From assembly GCF_000292345.1 (NCBI RefSeq), contig NZ_ALOU01000009.1, forward strand, positions 174,097 through 238,096: a stretch of DNA of 64,000 bases. Reading direction: 5' to 3'. The translations under genes and the position numbers were made by a program. The stretch is from Cupriavidus sp. BIS7. Its GTDB lineage: Bacteria; Pseudomonadota; Gammaproteobacteria; Burkholderiales; Burkholderiaceae. Of this stretch, positions 34,636-44,027 are shown piece after piece. The notes below the pieces were generated by a model that ran no database searches, was not told the DNA's origin, and was given only the letters and a program-made list of their open reading frames with translations. Every line of letters starts with the position of its first letter. Positions within the stretch are counted from its first letter, which is position 1.

Positions 34636-35952
34636 ATGCTGACTCACGACGAGAATGAACTGCTGTGCCGCGTTGAAGGCAACGCCCCGATGGGGCAACT
34701 CATGCGGCGCCACTGGCAACCAGTCTGCCTGATCGAGGAGGTATCCGAGCCAGATGGCAACCCGATTCGCGCACGGCTGTTCGGCGAGGATCTGGTGGTA
34801 TTCCGTGATAGCGAAGGGCGTGTCGGCGTCATCGACGAATTCTGCCCGCACCGCCGCGCCTCACTTTTTTACGGACGCAATGAGGACTGCGGACTGCGCT
34901 GCCTCTATCACGGATGGAAGATCGATGTAGCCGGCAACGTGGTCGAAATGGCATCCGAGCCGGCCGCCAGCGAGATGTGCGACAAAGTGAAGCATCTTGC
35001 CTATCCCACGCACGAATGGGGAGGCATGGTCTGGGCATACATGGGACCGCAAGATGAAAAGCCGGAGTTCCATCCACCGGCCTGGGCACCCGCGAAGGAT
35101 GTACGAGTGAGCATCGCCAAGGCCATCATCCCTTGCAATTGGGCGCAGGTGCTTGAGGGTGCCATCGATTCGGCACACAGTTCCAGCCTTCACTCCTCGG
35201 ACATGGTCCCGGCACGTGTGCAAACCGGCGAAGCGACAGACAAGGCCTGGCTGCGTCCATCCACCGACCGCGCCCCCCGGATGCAGGTGGAGCGCACGAG
35301 CTACGGCTTCCGCTATGCCGCCCTGCGGCGCCCTATCAAGGATGCGGCCACACTTGACTATGTACGCACCACCGTCTTCGTCGCGCCAGCCACGGCACTA
35401 ATCCCGCCGAACAACCTCTACAACGTCGCCAACGTCAACGTCCCGGTCGACGATACGCATACGGCCTTCTATTTCATCGCCTGGGGCCATCCCAGCCGGA
35501 CACCGGAGACCGAAACCTGGCGCAAGTTCCTCCGCCAGACCATCGGCGTCGACATCGACGACACTTACAAGCCGCTGCGTCGGATGGACAACAACTTCAA
35601 GCAGGATCGCCAACTGATGAAGGCGGGGAATTTCACCGGAATCAGCGGGTTCCCCAACCAGGACATCGCGATGTGGGTATCGATGGGCGCGATTGCCGAC
35701 CGCACCCACGAGCGTCTCGGTGCCAGCGATCTCGCCGTTGTCGAGTTCCGCAAGCGGATGCTCGAAGCCGTCAACGCATTCCAGCAGGGCGAGCCGGCAA
35801 TCGGCACTGGTCCTGCCCGCATTCCTGACCTCGCCTGCTCATTCCAGGCCATCCTTCCCAAGACAACCGACTGGCGCACCTACCCGGCGCGCCACGTATG
35901 GGAACCCGAGACCGAACTCGATTCTTCATACAACGTACCCGCACAACGCTGA
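34636..35952 (+). CDS. ophA2: Phthalate 4,5-dioxygenase, Rieske oxygenase subunit
   Basis: A 438-residue ring-hydroxylating oxygenase, the size of known phthalate dioxygenases. The Rieske 2Fe-2S ligands are Cys70, His72, Cys89 and His92 (CPHRRAS ... CLYHGW). The mononuclear iron site is in LEGAIDSAHSSSLHS, with Asp178 as bridge and His181/His186 as ligands. It forms cis-4,5-dihydrodiol from o-phthalate using the OphA1 reductase. The ATG at 34636 follows AGGGGAACC; an upstream in-frame start at 34597 lacks a site. First gene of the plus-strand operon, followed by the decarboxylase and NadC-like genes. Confidence 0.93.
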   Translation: MLTHDENELLCRVEGNAPMGQLMRRHWQPVCLIEEVSEPDGNPIRARLFGEDLVVFRDSEGRVGVIDEFCPHRRASLFYGRNEDCGLRCLYHGWKIDVAGNVVEMASEPAASEMCDKVKHLAYPTHEWGGMVWAYMGPQDEKPEFHPPAWAPAKDVRVSIAKAIIPCNWAQVLEGAIDSAHSSSLHSSDMVPARVQTGEATDKAWLRPSTDRAPRMQVERTSYGFRYAALRRPIKDAATLDYVRTTVFVAPATALIPPNNLYNVANVNVPVDDTHTAFYFIAWGHPSRTPETETWRKFLRQTIGVDIDDTYKPLRRMDNNFKQDRQLMKAGNFTGISGFPNQDIAMWVSMGAIADRTHERLGASDLAVVEFRKRMLEAVNAFQQGEPAIGTGPARIPDLACSFQAILPKTTDWRTYPARHVWEPETELDSSYNVPAQR

Positions 35953-35963
35953 GGCAACCACTA

Positions 35964-36953
35964 ATGAGCAAGTTGCAACTTTCGATTGCGATGGGCGACT
36001 ACGATCGTACGCGCGCCCTGCTTACCGGCGACGTGCAGATCGATGGTGTCGATCCGGTCTGCATGACGCTTTCGCCTGAGGAGATGTTCTTCCGGGCCTT
36101 CCGTCATACCGAATTCGACATCAGCGAACTGTCGTTCTCCAGCTATCTCGTCAAGGCATCAAAGGGAGAGAGTCCCTACGTGGCGATTCCTGTCTTTCTC
36201 TCGCGCGCCTTTCGCCATACCTCGATCTACGTCCGCAAGGACCGTATCCGCAGACCGGAAGACCTGAAAGGCTGCCGGATTGGTGTACCGGAATACCAGC
36301 TCACGGCGATCGTCTGGGCACGCGCCATCCTGCAGGATGACTATGGGGTGCGGCCGGAAGACGTCACGTGGGTCCGTGGCGGCATCGACGAGCCTGGCCG
36401 CCCCGAGAAGATCAAGCTGGACCTGCCCTCCGATATTCGCCTTGAGAGCGCGCCAGATGGCGACACGATCTCTGACATGCTTGACCGGGGCGACATCGAC
36501 GCCTTCATCGCACCCCGCCCTCCGGGACGTGCCGCCGCCCAAAATCCCGACATTGGCTGGCTGTTTCCGGATCCCACTGCAACGGCCAAGGACTACTACC
36601 GGCGCACCGGTGTATTCCCCATCATGCACGTAGTAGGCATCCGCCGAGAGCTTGCGGACCGGCACCCCTGGCTGCCTGCCGCCACGCTCAAGGCCTTCGA
36701 GCAGGCCAAGGCTATTGCGCTGGAAAAGCTGGCCGACACCTCCGCAACCAAGGTTACCCTGCCCTTCGTGGAGGAACAGCTCAAAGCTGCACGCGAATCG
36801 ATGGGCCAGGACTATTGGTCCTATGGTGTTGCACCCAATCGGGCAACGCTGGAGACCTTTGTCCGGCACCACTACGCGCAGGGCCTCTCCAGGCGCCTCA
36901 TGTCCGTGGACGAGCTCTTCCACCCGGGGACCTACGAAACGATGAAAATCTGA
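35964..36953 (+). CDS. ophC: 4,5-Dihydroxyphthalate decarboxylase
   Basis: A 329-residue protein related to Pht5/OphC decarboxylases, which have a periplasmic-binding-protein-like fold but act in the cytosol; there is no signal peptide. Segments such as YDRTRALLTGDV, FDISELSFSSYL and GRIGVPEYQLTA-like sequence match the family. It converts 4,5-dihydroxyphthalate to protocatechuate. It starts 11 bp after the oxygenase stop, so it is in the same operon. No protocatechuate ring-cleavage genes are in this window; they must be elsewhere. Confidence 0.92.
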   Translation: MSKLQLSIAMGDYDRTRALLTGDVQIDGVDPVCMTLSPEEMFFRAFRHTEFDISELSFSSYLVKASKGESPYVAIPVFLSRAFRHTSIYVRKDRIRRPEDLKGCRIGVPEYQLTAIVWARAILQDDYGVRPEDVTWVRGGIDEPGRPEKIKLDLPSDIRLESAPDGDTISDMLDRGDIDAFIAPRPPGRAAAQNPDIGWLFPDPTATAKDYYRRTGVFPIMHVVGIRRELADRHPWLPAATLKAFEQAKAIALEKLADTSATKVTLPFVEEQLKAARESMGQDYWSYGVAPNRATLETFVRHHYAQGLSRRLMSVDELFHPGTYETMKI

Positions 36954-36983
36954 CCAGCCCCGCACAACAAGGAGGATCACACT

Positions 36984-37835
36984 TTGACCGATACGCTCCG
37001 GCAACAAGACCTGCGCGCACACATCGAAAGCGATGTCGCACGCGCCCTGACCGAGGACAACTGGGCCGGCGACCTGACCGGCATGCTTGTTCCGCCCGAG
37101 CGCAGCGCACGCGCCACAATCATTTCGCGCGAGGATGCCAGACTTTGCGGCTCGGCGTGGGTGGAACGGGCGGTCATGCGGCTCGACCCGGAGGCCCGTG
37201 TGACGTGGGCAGCCGCAGACGGCGACCGCATCGCCGAAAATCAGTCCGTCTGTCTCATCGAAGGCAATGCGCGCGCCATACTGGCGGCAGAACGCACGGC
37301 GCTCAATTTCCTGCAACTGCTCTCGGGCATTGCCACCAGGACGGCCCGCTACGTGGAAGCCGTGGCGGGGACGTCCACGCGGATCTACGACACGCGCAAG
37401 ACCCTGCCCGGTCTGCGCCATGCACAACGCTACGCCGTCAGGATGGGTGGTGGATACAACCACCGGTTCGGCCTGTCCGATGCCATCCTGATCAAGGAGA
37501 ATCACATCGCCGCAGCGGGCGGCATAGGAGCAGCGATGCGCGATGCGCATCGGTACGCGGCTTCTGCCTCGTTCCTCCAAATCGAAGTCGAGACGCTTTC
37601 CGAGCTCAACGAGGCACTGCAGCATGGTGCAAGACTGATCCTGCTCGACAACATGCCGGTCCACGAGATGCGCGAGGCAGTGCGAATGGCGGCAGGACGT
37701 GCGGAACTTGAGATATCCGGGGGAGTCACGCTCGAAACGGTCAGGGGGATGGCCGAGGTCGGTATCCAGCGTATCTCCATTGGCAACCTGACCAAGCAAA
37801 TCTTGCCTGTCGACTATTCAATGCGTATTTCCTGA
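36984..37835 (+). CDS. nadC: Quinolinate phosphoribosyltransferase (NadC/OphE-like) in the phthalate operon
   Basis: A 283-residue quinolinate phosphoribosyltransferase: DTRKTLPGLR, GGGYNHRFGLSDAILIKENHI and a C-terminal SIGNLTKQ stretch of the NadC barrel. It turns quinolinate plus PRPP into nicotinate mononucleotide and CO2. The start is TTG at 36984 with a strong GGAGG site. In Burkholderia cepacia the phthalate operon also has such a gene (ophE). Because quinolinate mimics phthalate, the usual explanation is that it removes quinolinate acted on by the phthalate enzymes. The last gene of the operon. Confidence 0.9.
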   Translation: MTDTLRQQDLRAHIESDVARALTEDNWAGDLTGMLVPPERSARATIISREDARLCGSAWVERAVMRLDPEARVTWAAADGDRIAENQSVCLIEGNARAILAAERTALNFLQLLSGIATRTARYVEAVAGTSTRIYDTRKTLPGLRHAQRYAVRMGGGYNHRFGLSDAILIKENHIAAAGGIGAAMRDAHRYAASASFLQIEVETLSELNEALQHGARLILLDNMPVHEMREAVRMAAGRAELEISGGVTLETVRGMAEVGIQRISIGNLTKQILPVDYSMRIS

Positions 37836-37987
37836 CGCCAGACTCTCATCACGGGGTTGGAAACAATTCAATCGGCGAATTGCCTCCCCCGTGTGGTCAC
37901 GCCATGCCAAAATGACCGCCATCGCCGGGTACGGCATGATGCAAGCGACGTCTCGTTTCCTGGCTCCTTATCTGCCGCCCCACTCCC

Positions 37988-40684
37988 GTGTCTGCCGTGC
38001 ATTCTCCACCTTCCAAGCACCAGCCTCCGCCTTTGCTGCCCACACACTTGAGACGGGCCCGGCTGATCGTGTCAACGAGGCAGGCAGAGCAGATTCGCCT
38101 GGTAGTCGTCCAGGCTCCGGCAGGCTTCGGCAAGACCGGAGCCATGCTGGACATGCATACGGCATGGGTGGCCGAAGGCATACGCACCGCCTGGATCCGG
38201 CTTGGCGCCGACGACAATGACTTCCCTGTCTTCCTGAAATCGCTCAACGCGGCGATCGACCAGCTCGGACAAGGCTGCGCCAATGCTGCGGGTGCGCAGG
38301 CGTCTGAATTGCCCCCCGATACACTGGCTGGCAGACTGGAGCAATTCACCGCCCCCTTCGCAATATTCCTCGACGACTTCGAGACCCTGGTCAACCCTGA
38401 GGCCTCTGAATTCATACGGGAGCTGCTTGCACAGATGCCAGCGCACGGCAAGCTGGTCATCGGATCACGTGTTGTACCTGCGCTGGGTCTCGGTCGGTTG
38501 CGCGCGCAGGGAGAACTCCTGGAGATCCGCACGGAAGAGCTCCGATTTACGCCTGAGGAAGCGGCCGCATATCTCAGGGAGCACGTCTGTCAAACGCTGG
38601 GCTCGGAAGACCTGCGCAAGTTGCACGCGCGCACGGAGGGATGGGTCGCCGCCATCCGACTCGGCGTGCTAGCCATGAATCGCTGCAGCCACGCTTCTCA
38701 GTTCATTGATGCATTTTCTGGCTCGGATGCCGCCGTTTCGGACTATCTGGCGGAGGATGTGCTGTCGCAACAGCCACCGCAGGTGCGCGACTTCCTGCTC
38801 CGCACCTCCGTGCTTCGGTCCTTTGACGCCAGCCTGTGCAATGCCGTGACGGGCCGGCGCGACAGCGCGCGGATGCTTGCCAGACTGGCTGACGAGAATC
38901 TGTTTCTCGTCCGGCTTGATGCCGCCGGCAACTTGTATCGCTATCACAGCCTCTTCGCGGATTTTCTCTTCGCGCGCCTGGCACTGGAGTACGACACCCA
39001 CGAGATCGACAATCTGAACCGCCTGGCCAGCGACTGGTACACCGAACAGGGACGTCCGGTTCCGGCCATCGAGCATGCATTGCGCGCCGACACCAATCGC
39101 GCCCTTGACCTGCTGCAACAGCATGCGGAGCCGATCCTCTGGCAGGGACGGGTCCGCCTGCTGGCTCGCTGGTTCGATGCCCTGCCCGCGGAAAGCTTGT
39201 CGAACCGACCGCGGCTTCGCCTGGTGCATGCATGGGCTCTGACCTTCCTGCACCGCAGTGACCGGGCACTGAAGCTGCTGGAAGGAATGCGGGAGGCGGG
39301 TGAGCGCGACACAGAGATCGCAGCGCATATGCTCGCGCTGCACGCTTTCATCCTGGCGCTCACCGACAAGCTGGACAAGGCCTTCGAAGCCTGGCAAGCG
39401 TGTGCGCGCACGCTTTCGCCGGCGCACGCCTTCCCGTACGGCATACAGCTAAACTCGCACGCTTGCTGCCACATATATCTTGGCAACTTCGACCAGGCAC
39501 GCCGGATGCTGGACAACAGCCGCCAGGTGCATGGTGCATTCGGCGGGGGCGCAAACATGCGTATCGCCGATTGTTTCGACGGCCTGATCGACCTGATTCA
39601 GGGACGCTTGCGCCAGGCACTCGCCCGATACCGTGGCGCACACAAGCCAGACGCAGGCACACAGGCGCCCCGCATCGACGGCCAGGAAATTGCGGGGGCA
39701 TTCCTGGCCGAGGCATTGTATGAAGCCGGACAGTGCACCGAAGCGCAACGCCTGCTCACCGCGTACCTGCCACTGATCCGTGCCGCAGCGCATACCGACC
39801 CACTGATCGTCACGTTCGTGGTGCTTTGCCGATGCGCTCTGGCCGAGTCCCGCGATGAGGACGCCATGTTGTGGCTGCACGATTGCGAGCAGATCGGATA
39901 CCGTACCGGCCAGCTCCGCATGGTTGCAGGCGTGCGGCTCGAGCGATCACGTATCGCCCTTCTGCGAGGCGACCATATCGGTGCCCGCTCAGAGTTGGCC
40001 GCGGCGGAAGCGCTTGACGCGTGGTCGTTCGGCAAGTCATTCATTCCCCATGCCAACGATGTCGACTCTCTCGACCTCGCGCGCTGGCGACTGGAAATTG
40101 CGTGCGGTGACCCGGCTGTGGCAGTACAGCAGCTCTCCGCTGCCATTGCCGAGGCTCAGAAGGCTTTGAGAGCCCGTCGCGCCCTGAAGTTGCGCATCCT
40201 GCTTGCGCTGGCTCTGTACGCGGGCGGCAAAGCCGAGAACGCGCGGCGCGAATGCCTGCAAGCCGTTGAGTTTGCGGCGGGCGAAGGCTTTGTCACCACC
40301 TTCACTGACGAAGGCGCACCAATGCTCCGATTGCTGGACGCTCTGGCTCAGAGCGCCGATTCTCCCGCGGTCGACTCGGTGACTGGCACATTCCTGCAGC
40401 AACTGAGGGACCGTCTGGCCAGGCTCTGTGGCAACGATGCCGCGCAATCGGACACGGCATCCTCTCAGACGATGGCCCCCGTTCCACTGGAAGAACTCAC
40501 GCGAACCGAGCGCAAGGTCCTCGTCCTCCTTGCCGACGGTCTGAGCAACAAGGCGATGGCCGACAAGCTGTTCGTATCCGAGGCAACCATCAAGACCCAC
40601 TTGCGTGGCATCAATGCCAAGCTGAATGCATCATCCCGCACACATGCCGTCGCACTGGCACGAAAGGCTGGACTGCTCACCTGA
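37988..40684 (+). CDS. LAL-type LuxR-family regulator (MalT-like ATPase)
   Basis: An 898-residue large ATP-binding LuxR regulator. The N-terminal STAND NTPase has Walker A APAGFGKT (43-50) and Walker B FAIFLDD (124-130); a long helical, TPR-like sensor follows, and a LuxR HTH ends the protein (about 835-898: LTRTERKVLVLLADGLSNKAMADKLFVSEATIKTHL pattern). GTG at 37988 is used as start because the region right before Walker A is needed; no good ribosome site is seen. Such proteins (MalT, AcoK, AlkS) activate by ligand-driven oligomerisation. GGGATGA-type inverted repeats in the neighbouring acyl-CoA promoters are its likely sites. Confidence 0.9.
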   Translation: MSAVHSPPSKHQPPPLLPTHLRRARLIVSTRQAEQIRLVVVQAPAGFGKTGAMLDMHTAWVAEGIRTAWIRLGADDNDFPVFLKSLNAAIDQLGQGCANAAGAQASELPPDTLAGRLEQFTAPFAIFLDDFETLVNPEASEFIRELLAQMPAHGKLVIGSRVVPALGLGRLRAQGELLEIRTEELRFTPEEAAAYLREHVCQTLGSEDLRKLHARTEGWVAAIRLGVLAMNRCSHASQFIDAFSGSDAAVSDYLAEDVLSQQPPQVRDFLLRTSVLRSFDASLCNAVTGRRDSARMLARLADENLFLVRLDAAGNLYRYHSLFADFLFARLALEYDTHEIDNLNRLASDWYTEQGRPVPAIEHALRADTNRALDLLQQHAEPILWQGRVRLLARWFDALPAESLSNRPRLRLVHAWALTFLHRSDRALKLLEGMREAGERDTEIAAHMLALHAFILALTDKLDKAFEAWQACARTLSPAHAFPYGIQLNSHACCHIYLGNFDQARRMLDNSRQVHGAFGGGANMRIADCFDGLIDLIQGRLRQALARYRGAHKPDAGTQAPRIDGQEIAGAFLAEALYEAGQCTEAQRLLTAYLPLIRAAAHTDPLIVTFVVLCRCALAESRDEDAMLWLHDCEQIGYRTGQLRMVAGVRLERSRIALLRGDHIGARSELAAAEALDAWSFGKSFIPHANDVDSLDLARWRLEIACGDPAVAVQQLSAAIAEAQKALRARRALKLRILLALALYAGGKAENARRECLQAVEFAAGEGFVTTFTDEGAPMLRLLDALAQSADSPAVDSVTGTFLQQLRDRLARLCGNDAAQSDTASSQTMAPVPLEELTRTERKVLVLLADGLSNKAMADKLFVSEATIKTHLRGINAKLNASSRTHAVALARKAGLLT

Positions 40685-40718
40685 CCGGGGTCGGCGTACA
40701 TGCACACCGACCCCGGTC
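40683..40718. terminator. Hairpin between convergent LAL and acyl-CoA dehydrogenase genes
   Basis: A perfect 12-bp stem (GACCGGGGTCGG at 40683-40694 with its complement at 40707-40718) overlaps the LAL stop codon and ends 3 bp before the dehydrogenase stop. It has no T run, but its position between two convergent genes suggests two-way termination. Confidence 0.65.
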
Positions 40719-40721
40719 ACG

Positions 40722-41882
40722 TCAGTCCATGTTCTCGCGCAGCCCCAGCGAACGGCTGATGATCTCCAGCATGATCTCCGAGGTACCCGCATAGATGCGC
40801 GACACGCGGGCGTCGCGGTACATACGGCTGATGCGATACTCCTCCATATAGCCAGCGCCGCCATGAAGCTGCAGGCACTCGTCGATCAAACGCCCCTCCA
40901 GCTCCGAGGTGAGCAGCTTTGCCGAGGCGGCAGACACCGCATCGAGATGGCCAGCGTTGTGCTCCATCACCAGCGTGTCAATCCATGTTTGCATCGCATC
41001 GAGTTCAGCATATTTGCGCGCCAGCACGAAACGCGTGTTCTGGAACGCTCCGATCGGCCGTCCAAACGCACGCCGTTGCTTTACGTAGTCGAGCGTGATA
41101 TCGAGAGCCACCTGGGCATGGGCAAGAGACTGGCAGGCGCTCAGCAGGCGCTCTTCGGCAAGACCCTCTGCAAGATAGCTCAGACCCTTGACCGGATCCC
41201 CCAGCAGATTGGCATCCGGTACGAACACCTGGTCGAAGAACAGTTCGGCGGTGTCCTGGGCATCGAGGCCCAGCTTGTCCAGGCGACGACCGCGCTCGAA
41301 GCCTGGCATCCCGCGCTCCACGAGAAACAGGCCGAAAGCGCGTGGCTGGTCCGGATCAGTACGCGCTACAACGATTGTAGTGTCCGCATTGATGCCGTTC
41401 GAGATGTACGTTTTGGCCCCGTTCAACAGCCACCCGCCCGCGGTCCTCTGCGCGCGGGTCCGTATGCCTGCGAGGTCGGATCCGGTGCCCGGCTCGGTCA
41501 TGGCAATGGCGAGAATGCGCTTCCCAGTCGCAGCTTCCGGCAGCAGACAAGCCTTCTGCTCGTCAGTGCCGAGGCGAGCGATGTAGGGAGCAACCAGACG
41601 CGAGTGCAGCGTGAGATACACGCCAATATCGCCATGCCGGATCATCTCTTCATACACGATCTGCTCATACCGGAAATCCCTCACCCCGGCGCCGCCGTAC
41701 TGCTCATCTGCCCACATCAGCAGCAGGCCCTGCGCACCGGCCGCCTCGAAAATGGCGCGATCGCACCGCCCGGCACGACGCCACTCGTCCACGTGCGGTG
41801 CCACTTCGTTAGTCACGAAGCGAGCTACGGATTCGCGGAACAATTCATGCTCCGCTTCGAAGATTCGACGTCTTGTGCTCAT
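40722..41882 (-). CDS. Acyl-CoA dehydrogenase
   Basis: A 386-residue acyl-CoA dehydrogenase. Segments AIAMTEPGTGSDLAGI and the C-terminal RIYAGTSEIMLEI carry flavin contacts and the family's C-terminal signature, and LQLHGGAGYM lies before it. The enzyme introduces an alpha,beta double bond into a CoA thioester with FAD. GGAG nine bases before the ATG at 41882 fixes the start; upstream in-frame codons to 41996 lie in the regulatory repeat. Transcribed singly, divergent from the SnoaL-like gene, with the GGGATGA-type inverted repeat between them. Confidence 0.9.
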   Translation of the reverse strand: MSTRRRIFEAEHELFRESVARFVTNEVAPHVDEWRRAGRCDRAIFEAAGAQGLLLMWADEQYGGAGVRDFRYEQIVYEEMIRHGDIGVYLTLHSRLVAPYIARLGTDEQKACLLPEAATGKRILAIAMTEPGTGSDLAGIRTRAQRTAGGWLLNGAKTYISNGINADTTIVVARTDPDQPRAFGLFLVERGMPGFERGRRLDKLGLDAQDTAELFFDQVFVPDANLLGDPVKGLSYLAEGLAEERLLSACQSLAHAQVALDITLDYVKQRRAFGRPIGAFQNTRFVLARKYAELDAMQTWIDTLVMEHNAGHLDAVSAASAKLLTSELEGRLIDECLQLHGGAGYMEEYRISRMYRDARVSRIYAGTSEIMLEIISRSLGLRENMD

Positions 41883-41955
41883 GCGCGCTCCGGCTCGTGA
41901 AAGTGCACTGCGTTCGGCAGGCTTCCCTGGATTATCGCGAGACCGGGGCAGGTCT

Positions 41956-42036
41956 GCCTCGTTCGAAGTGATGAAAAGCGATGCCCTGCATTTCACGCCT
42001 GTGTCCCGTGCAACAAATCATCCCTTCGAATGAGGC
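41956..42036. promoter_or_regulatory. Long inverted repeat with MalT-box-like arms (acyl-CoA dehydrogenase/SnoaL promoter)
   Basis: The left arm (41956-41974, GCCTCGTTCGAAGTGATGA) and the right arm (42018-42036, TCATCCCTTCGAATGAGGC) match at 17 of 19 positions, 43 bp apart. A near-copy of the whole element is at 44028-44123. The arm ends GTGATGA/GGGATGA resemble the GGA(T/G)GA core bound by MalT. Confidence 0.7.
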
Positions 42037-42094
42037 GATGCTCGGGCATCGAGCCACATAATTTTCCGCACTCAGTGGTCATCATTGTTGTTCC

Positions 42095-42121
42095 TTGAGG
42101 TCCTTGAGGTCCTTGACGCTC
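42095..42121. repeat. Tandem 9-bp repeat before the SnoaL-like gene
   Basis: Two exact copies of TTGAGGTCC (42095-42112) and a third diverged unit (TTGACGCTC) end 12 bp before the SnoaL start. They may be a chance duplication in the leader. Confidence 0.4.
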
Positions 42122-42133
42122 ACCATCGAAAAT

Positions 42134-42604
42134 ATGAATGCATCCGAAGCTCACGCATGCCTGATTGCGTGCCAGCAAAGCGTCGTGCTCTTCTACCATG
42201 CACTGGACAGAAGCGATTTTCCTTCTGCCATGGCGCAGATCTCGCCCAACTGCCTGTGGGAACGCGGCGGCGTGTTGCTGCGCGGCGCACGACAGATCGA
42301 AGACTCCTTGCGCAAGCGATCGGCAACGCAGGTGGCGCGCCATATCGTCAACAACTTCGCCCTGGTCAGGCAGGAAGCCCAGAGCGCCACTGCAATCTAT
42401 ACACTGGGGCTGCACCTCTATGACGATGGATCTCCCCCGGTTCTGCCGGTGCCAGGTTCCCTGCCTTTCCTTCTCGTTGACGTGACATGTGAACTGAAGC
42501 TGGAGCCCGACCATGGCTGGCGCATCGAAAAACTGGATATCCAGCGCACCTTCAGTTATTCCCGCGAGGTGATCCACCCTCTGGCAACGCCGAAACAGGA
42601 TTAG
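42134..42604 (+). CDS. SnoaL-like / NTF2-fold protein
   Basis: A 156-residue protein with the layout of the SnoaL/NTF2 cone fold: an N-terminal helix pair (VVLFYHALDRSDFPSAMAQISPNCLWERGG pattern), then beta strands with HIVNNFALV and DVTCELKLE. Members include aromatase/cyclase-like isomerases and hydrolase subunits, and many have no known activity. The start at 42134 has only a weak ribosome site. It diverges from acyl-CoA dehydrogenase across the regulatory inverted repeat and ends before a strong terminator, so it is a single-gene unit of the acyl-CoA regulon. Function not assigned. Confidence 0.75.
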   Translation: MNASEAHACLIACQQSVVLFYHALDRSDFPSAMAQISPNCLWERGGVLLRGARQIEDSLRKRSATQVARHIVNNFALVRQEAQSATAIYTLGLHLYDDGSPPVLPVPGSLPFLLVDVTCELKLEPDHGWRIEKLDIQRTFSYSREVIHPLATPKQD

Positions 42605-42756
42605 CAAAGGCCTTCGCATGTACGCCGCGCGTGGTTGATCGCAGCGTGCAGCCGTTTCAGCCCTGACCGGATATTGGTCGCCGGCCGCTGGCCGCTGACA
42701 AACTACGCCTGTCTTGTCTCTTGCCTCCAGGGCCCTCCTCGGCGTGCAAGGGTTTA

Positions 42757-42781
42757 GGGCCGCTCGCGCGGCCCATTTTTT
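42757..42781 (+). terminator. Rho-independent terminator after the SnoaL-like gene
   Basis: A perfect 7-bp stem GGGCCGC/GCGGCCC (42757-42763 and 42768-42774) with a 4-base loop is followed by A and six T residues on the plus strand. It lies just before the stop of the convergent phosphotransferase gene. Confidence 0.88.
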
Positions 42782-42788
42782 GCTGAGC

Positions 42789-43862
42789 CTACTGAGCTTT
42801 ACTGCGGCGTGCGCATCGCCAGGCAAGTTCTGCCAAAGGCCTCACCTTGGCTTCCATGCTCGCCGCGTCGGCTGCCGCTGCGTTGCCGGCCGCCGCGCGG
42901 GCAGCAACGCCTTGCAGGATGGCCGCCATGCGAAACAGGTTGTAGGCAAGATAGAAGTCCCAATGCCGGATTGCGCCAATGCCGCGTGCGCGGCAGTAAT
43001 CCTCGACGAAGGCATGCTCTTGCGGAATACCCATTGCGGTCAGATCGACACCCGCGACACCTCGCCACAGGTCAGGCGGAACGCACCACGACATGCAGAA
43101 GTATGAGAGATCTGCCAGTGGATGACCCAGCGTGGAAAGCTCCCAGTCAAGCAATGCAACGACCCGCGGTTCGGTCGGATGGATGATCAGGTTGTCCATG
43201 CGCAGGTCGCCGTGTACCAGGCAGGTCTCGTCTCCGTCAGGAATATGCGCCGGCAGCCATGCCATCAGCGCTTCCATTTCCTCGATGCGAGAACCCTCCG
43301 AACTGCGGTACTGACGACTCCAGCGATCAATCTGCCGCGCAAAGTAGTTGCCTTGCCGACCAAACGTTTCCAGGCCAACGGCGCGGTAGTCCACGTCGTG
43401 CAAAGCGACCAGAATGCGATTGACGTCGGCATAGATTGCCTTGCGCTCGGCCACTGAGAGCTCTGGCAGAGTCGGATTGATGAAGTTCCTGCCGCGAATG
43501 AACTCCATCATGAAGAACCGCGTGCCAAGCAGCGAAGCGTCATCGCACCAGGCCACCATGCGTGGCACCGGAACTCCCGTGCCGGCCAGTGCCTGCATCA
43601 CGCGGTACTCCCGGTCGATGGCATGTGCCGAGGGCAGCAACTCGCCAGAAGGCTGCTTGCGCAGGACGAACGACTGCTTCGCTGTCTGCACCAGAAAGGT
43701 TGGATTCGACTGGCCGCCCGACAACCCGCGCACATGCAGACCAGTCGTATCCAACCCCGTCGCGCGCATCCAGACCGCCAGGCTGGCGATATGGATGCCG
43801 ACACCGGCAATGGGGCTCGCTGTGGCTAGCGTTGTGTCGGAGGCCAATTGCGAAAAATTCAT
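42789..43862 (-). CDS. APH-family phosphotransferase (ACAD10-type)
   Basis: A 357-residue aminoglycoside-phosphotransferase-fold kinase. The catalytic loop is VHGDLRMDNLI and the metal motif is LLDWE; the ATP-binding part includes FVLRKQPSGELL. Close relatives are fused to, or encoded beside, acyl-CoA dehydrogenases (ACAD10/11), where the kinase phosphorylates 4-hydroxyacyl-CoA before removal of phosphate. That would fit the acyl-CoA dehydrogenase two genes away, though neither step is shown here. Transcribed singly and divergent from the ligase gene, with the second inverted repeat between them. Confidence 0.87.
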   Translation of the reverse strand: MNFSQLASDTTLATASPIAGVGIHIASLAVWMRATGLDTTGLHVRGLSGGQSNPTFLVQTAKQSFVLRKQPSGELLPSAHAIDREYRVMQALAGTGVPVPRMVAWCDDASLLGTRFFMMEFIRGRNFINPTLPELSVAERKAIYADVNRILVALHDVDYRAVGLETFGRQGNYFARQIDRWSRQYRSSEGSRIEEMEALMAWLPAHIPDGDETCLVHGDLRMDNLIIHPTEPRVVALLDWELSTLGHPLADLSYFCMSWCVPPDLWRGVAGVDLTAMGIPQEHAFVEDYCRARGIGAIRHWDFYLAYNLFRMAAILQGVAARAAAGNAAAADAASMEAKVRPLAELAWRCARRSKAQ

Positions 43863-44027
43863 GGGGATTCTTCTGCCGAAAGATCAGAGGGAGGAAACCA
43901 GATGGCCGCCGTGGGCAGCCGGCACCGCGCCGGTCATGAAGGTCGAGAGTCGGGAACAGGCGTGCGCTTGCCGGGCAATCTTCAGTAGTTGCCAAATCGG
44001 ACAACGGGATTATGGTTGGCAACGCGC

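Noticed and set aside
36159..37799. 546-codon minus-strand open frame
   Set aside because: It lies opposite the decarboxylase and nadC genes, which have clear motifs; it lacks a ribosome site and any motif.
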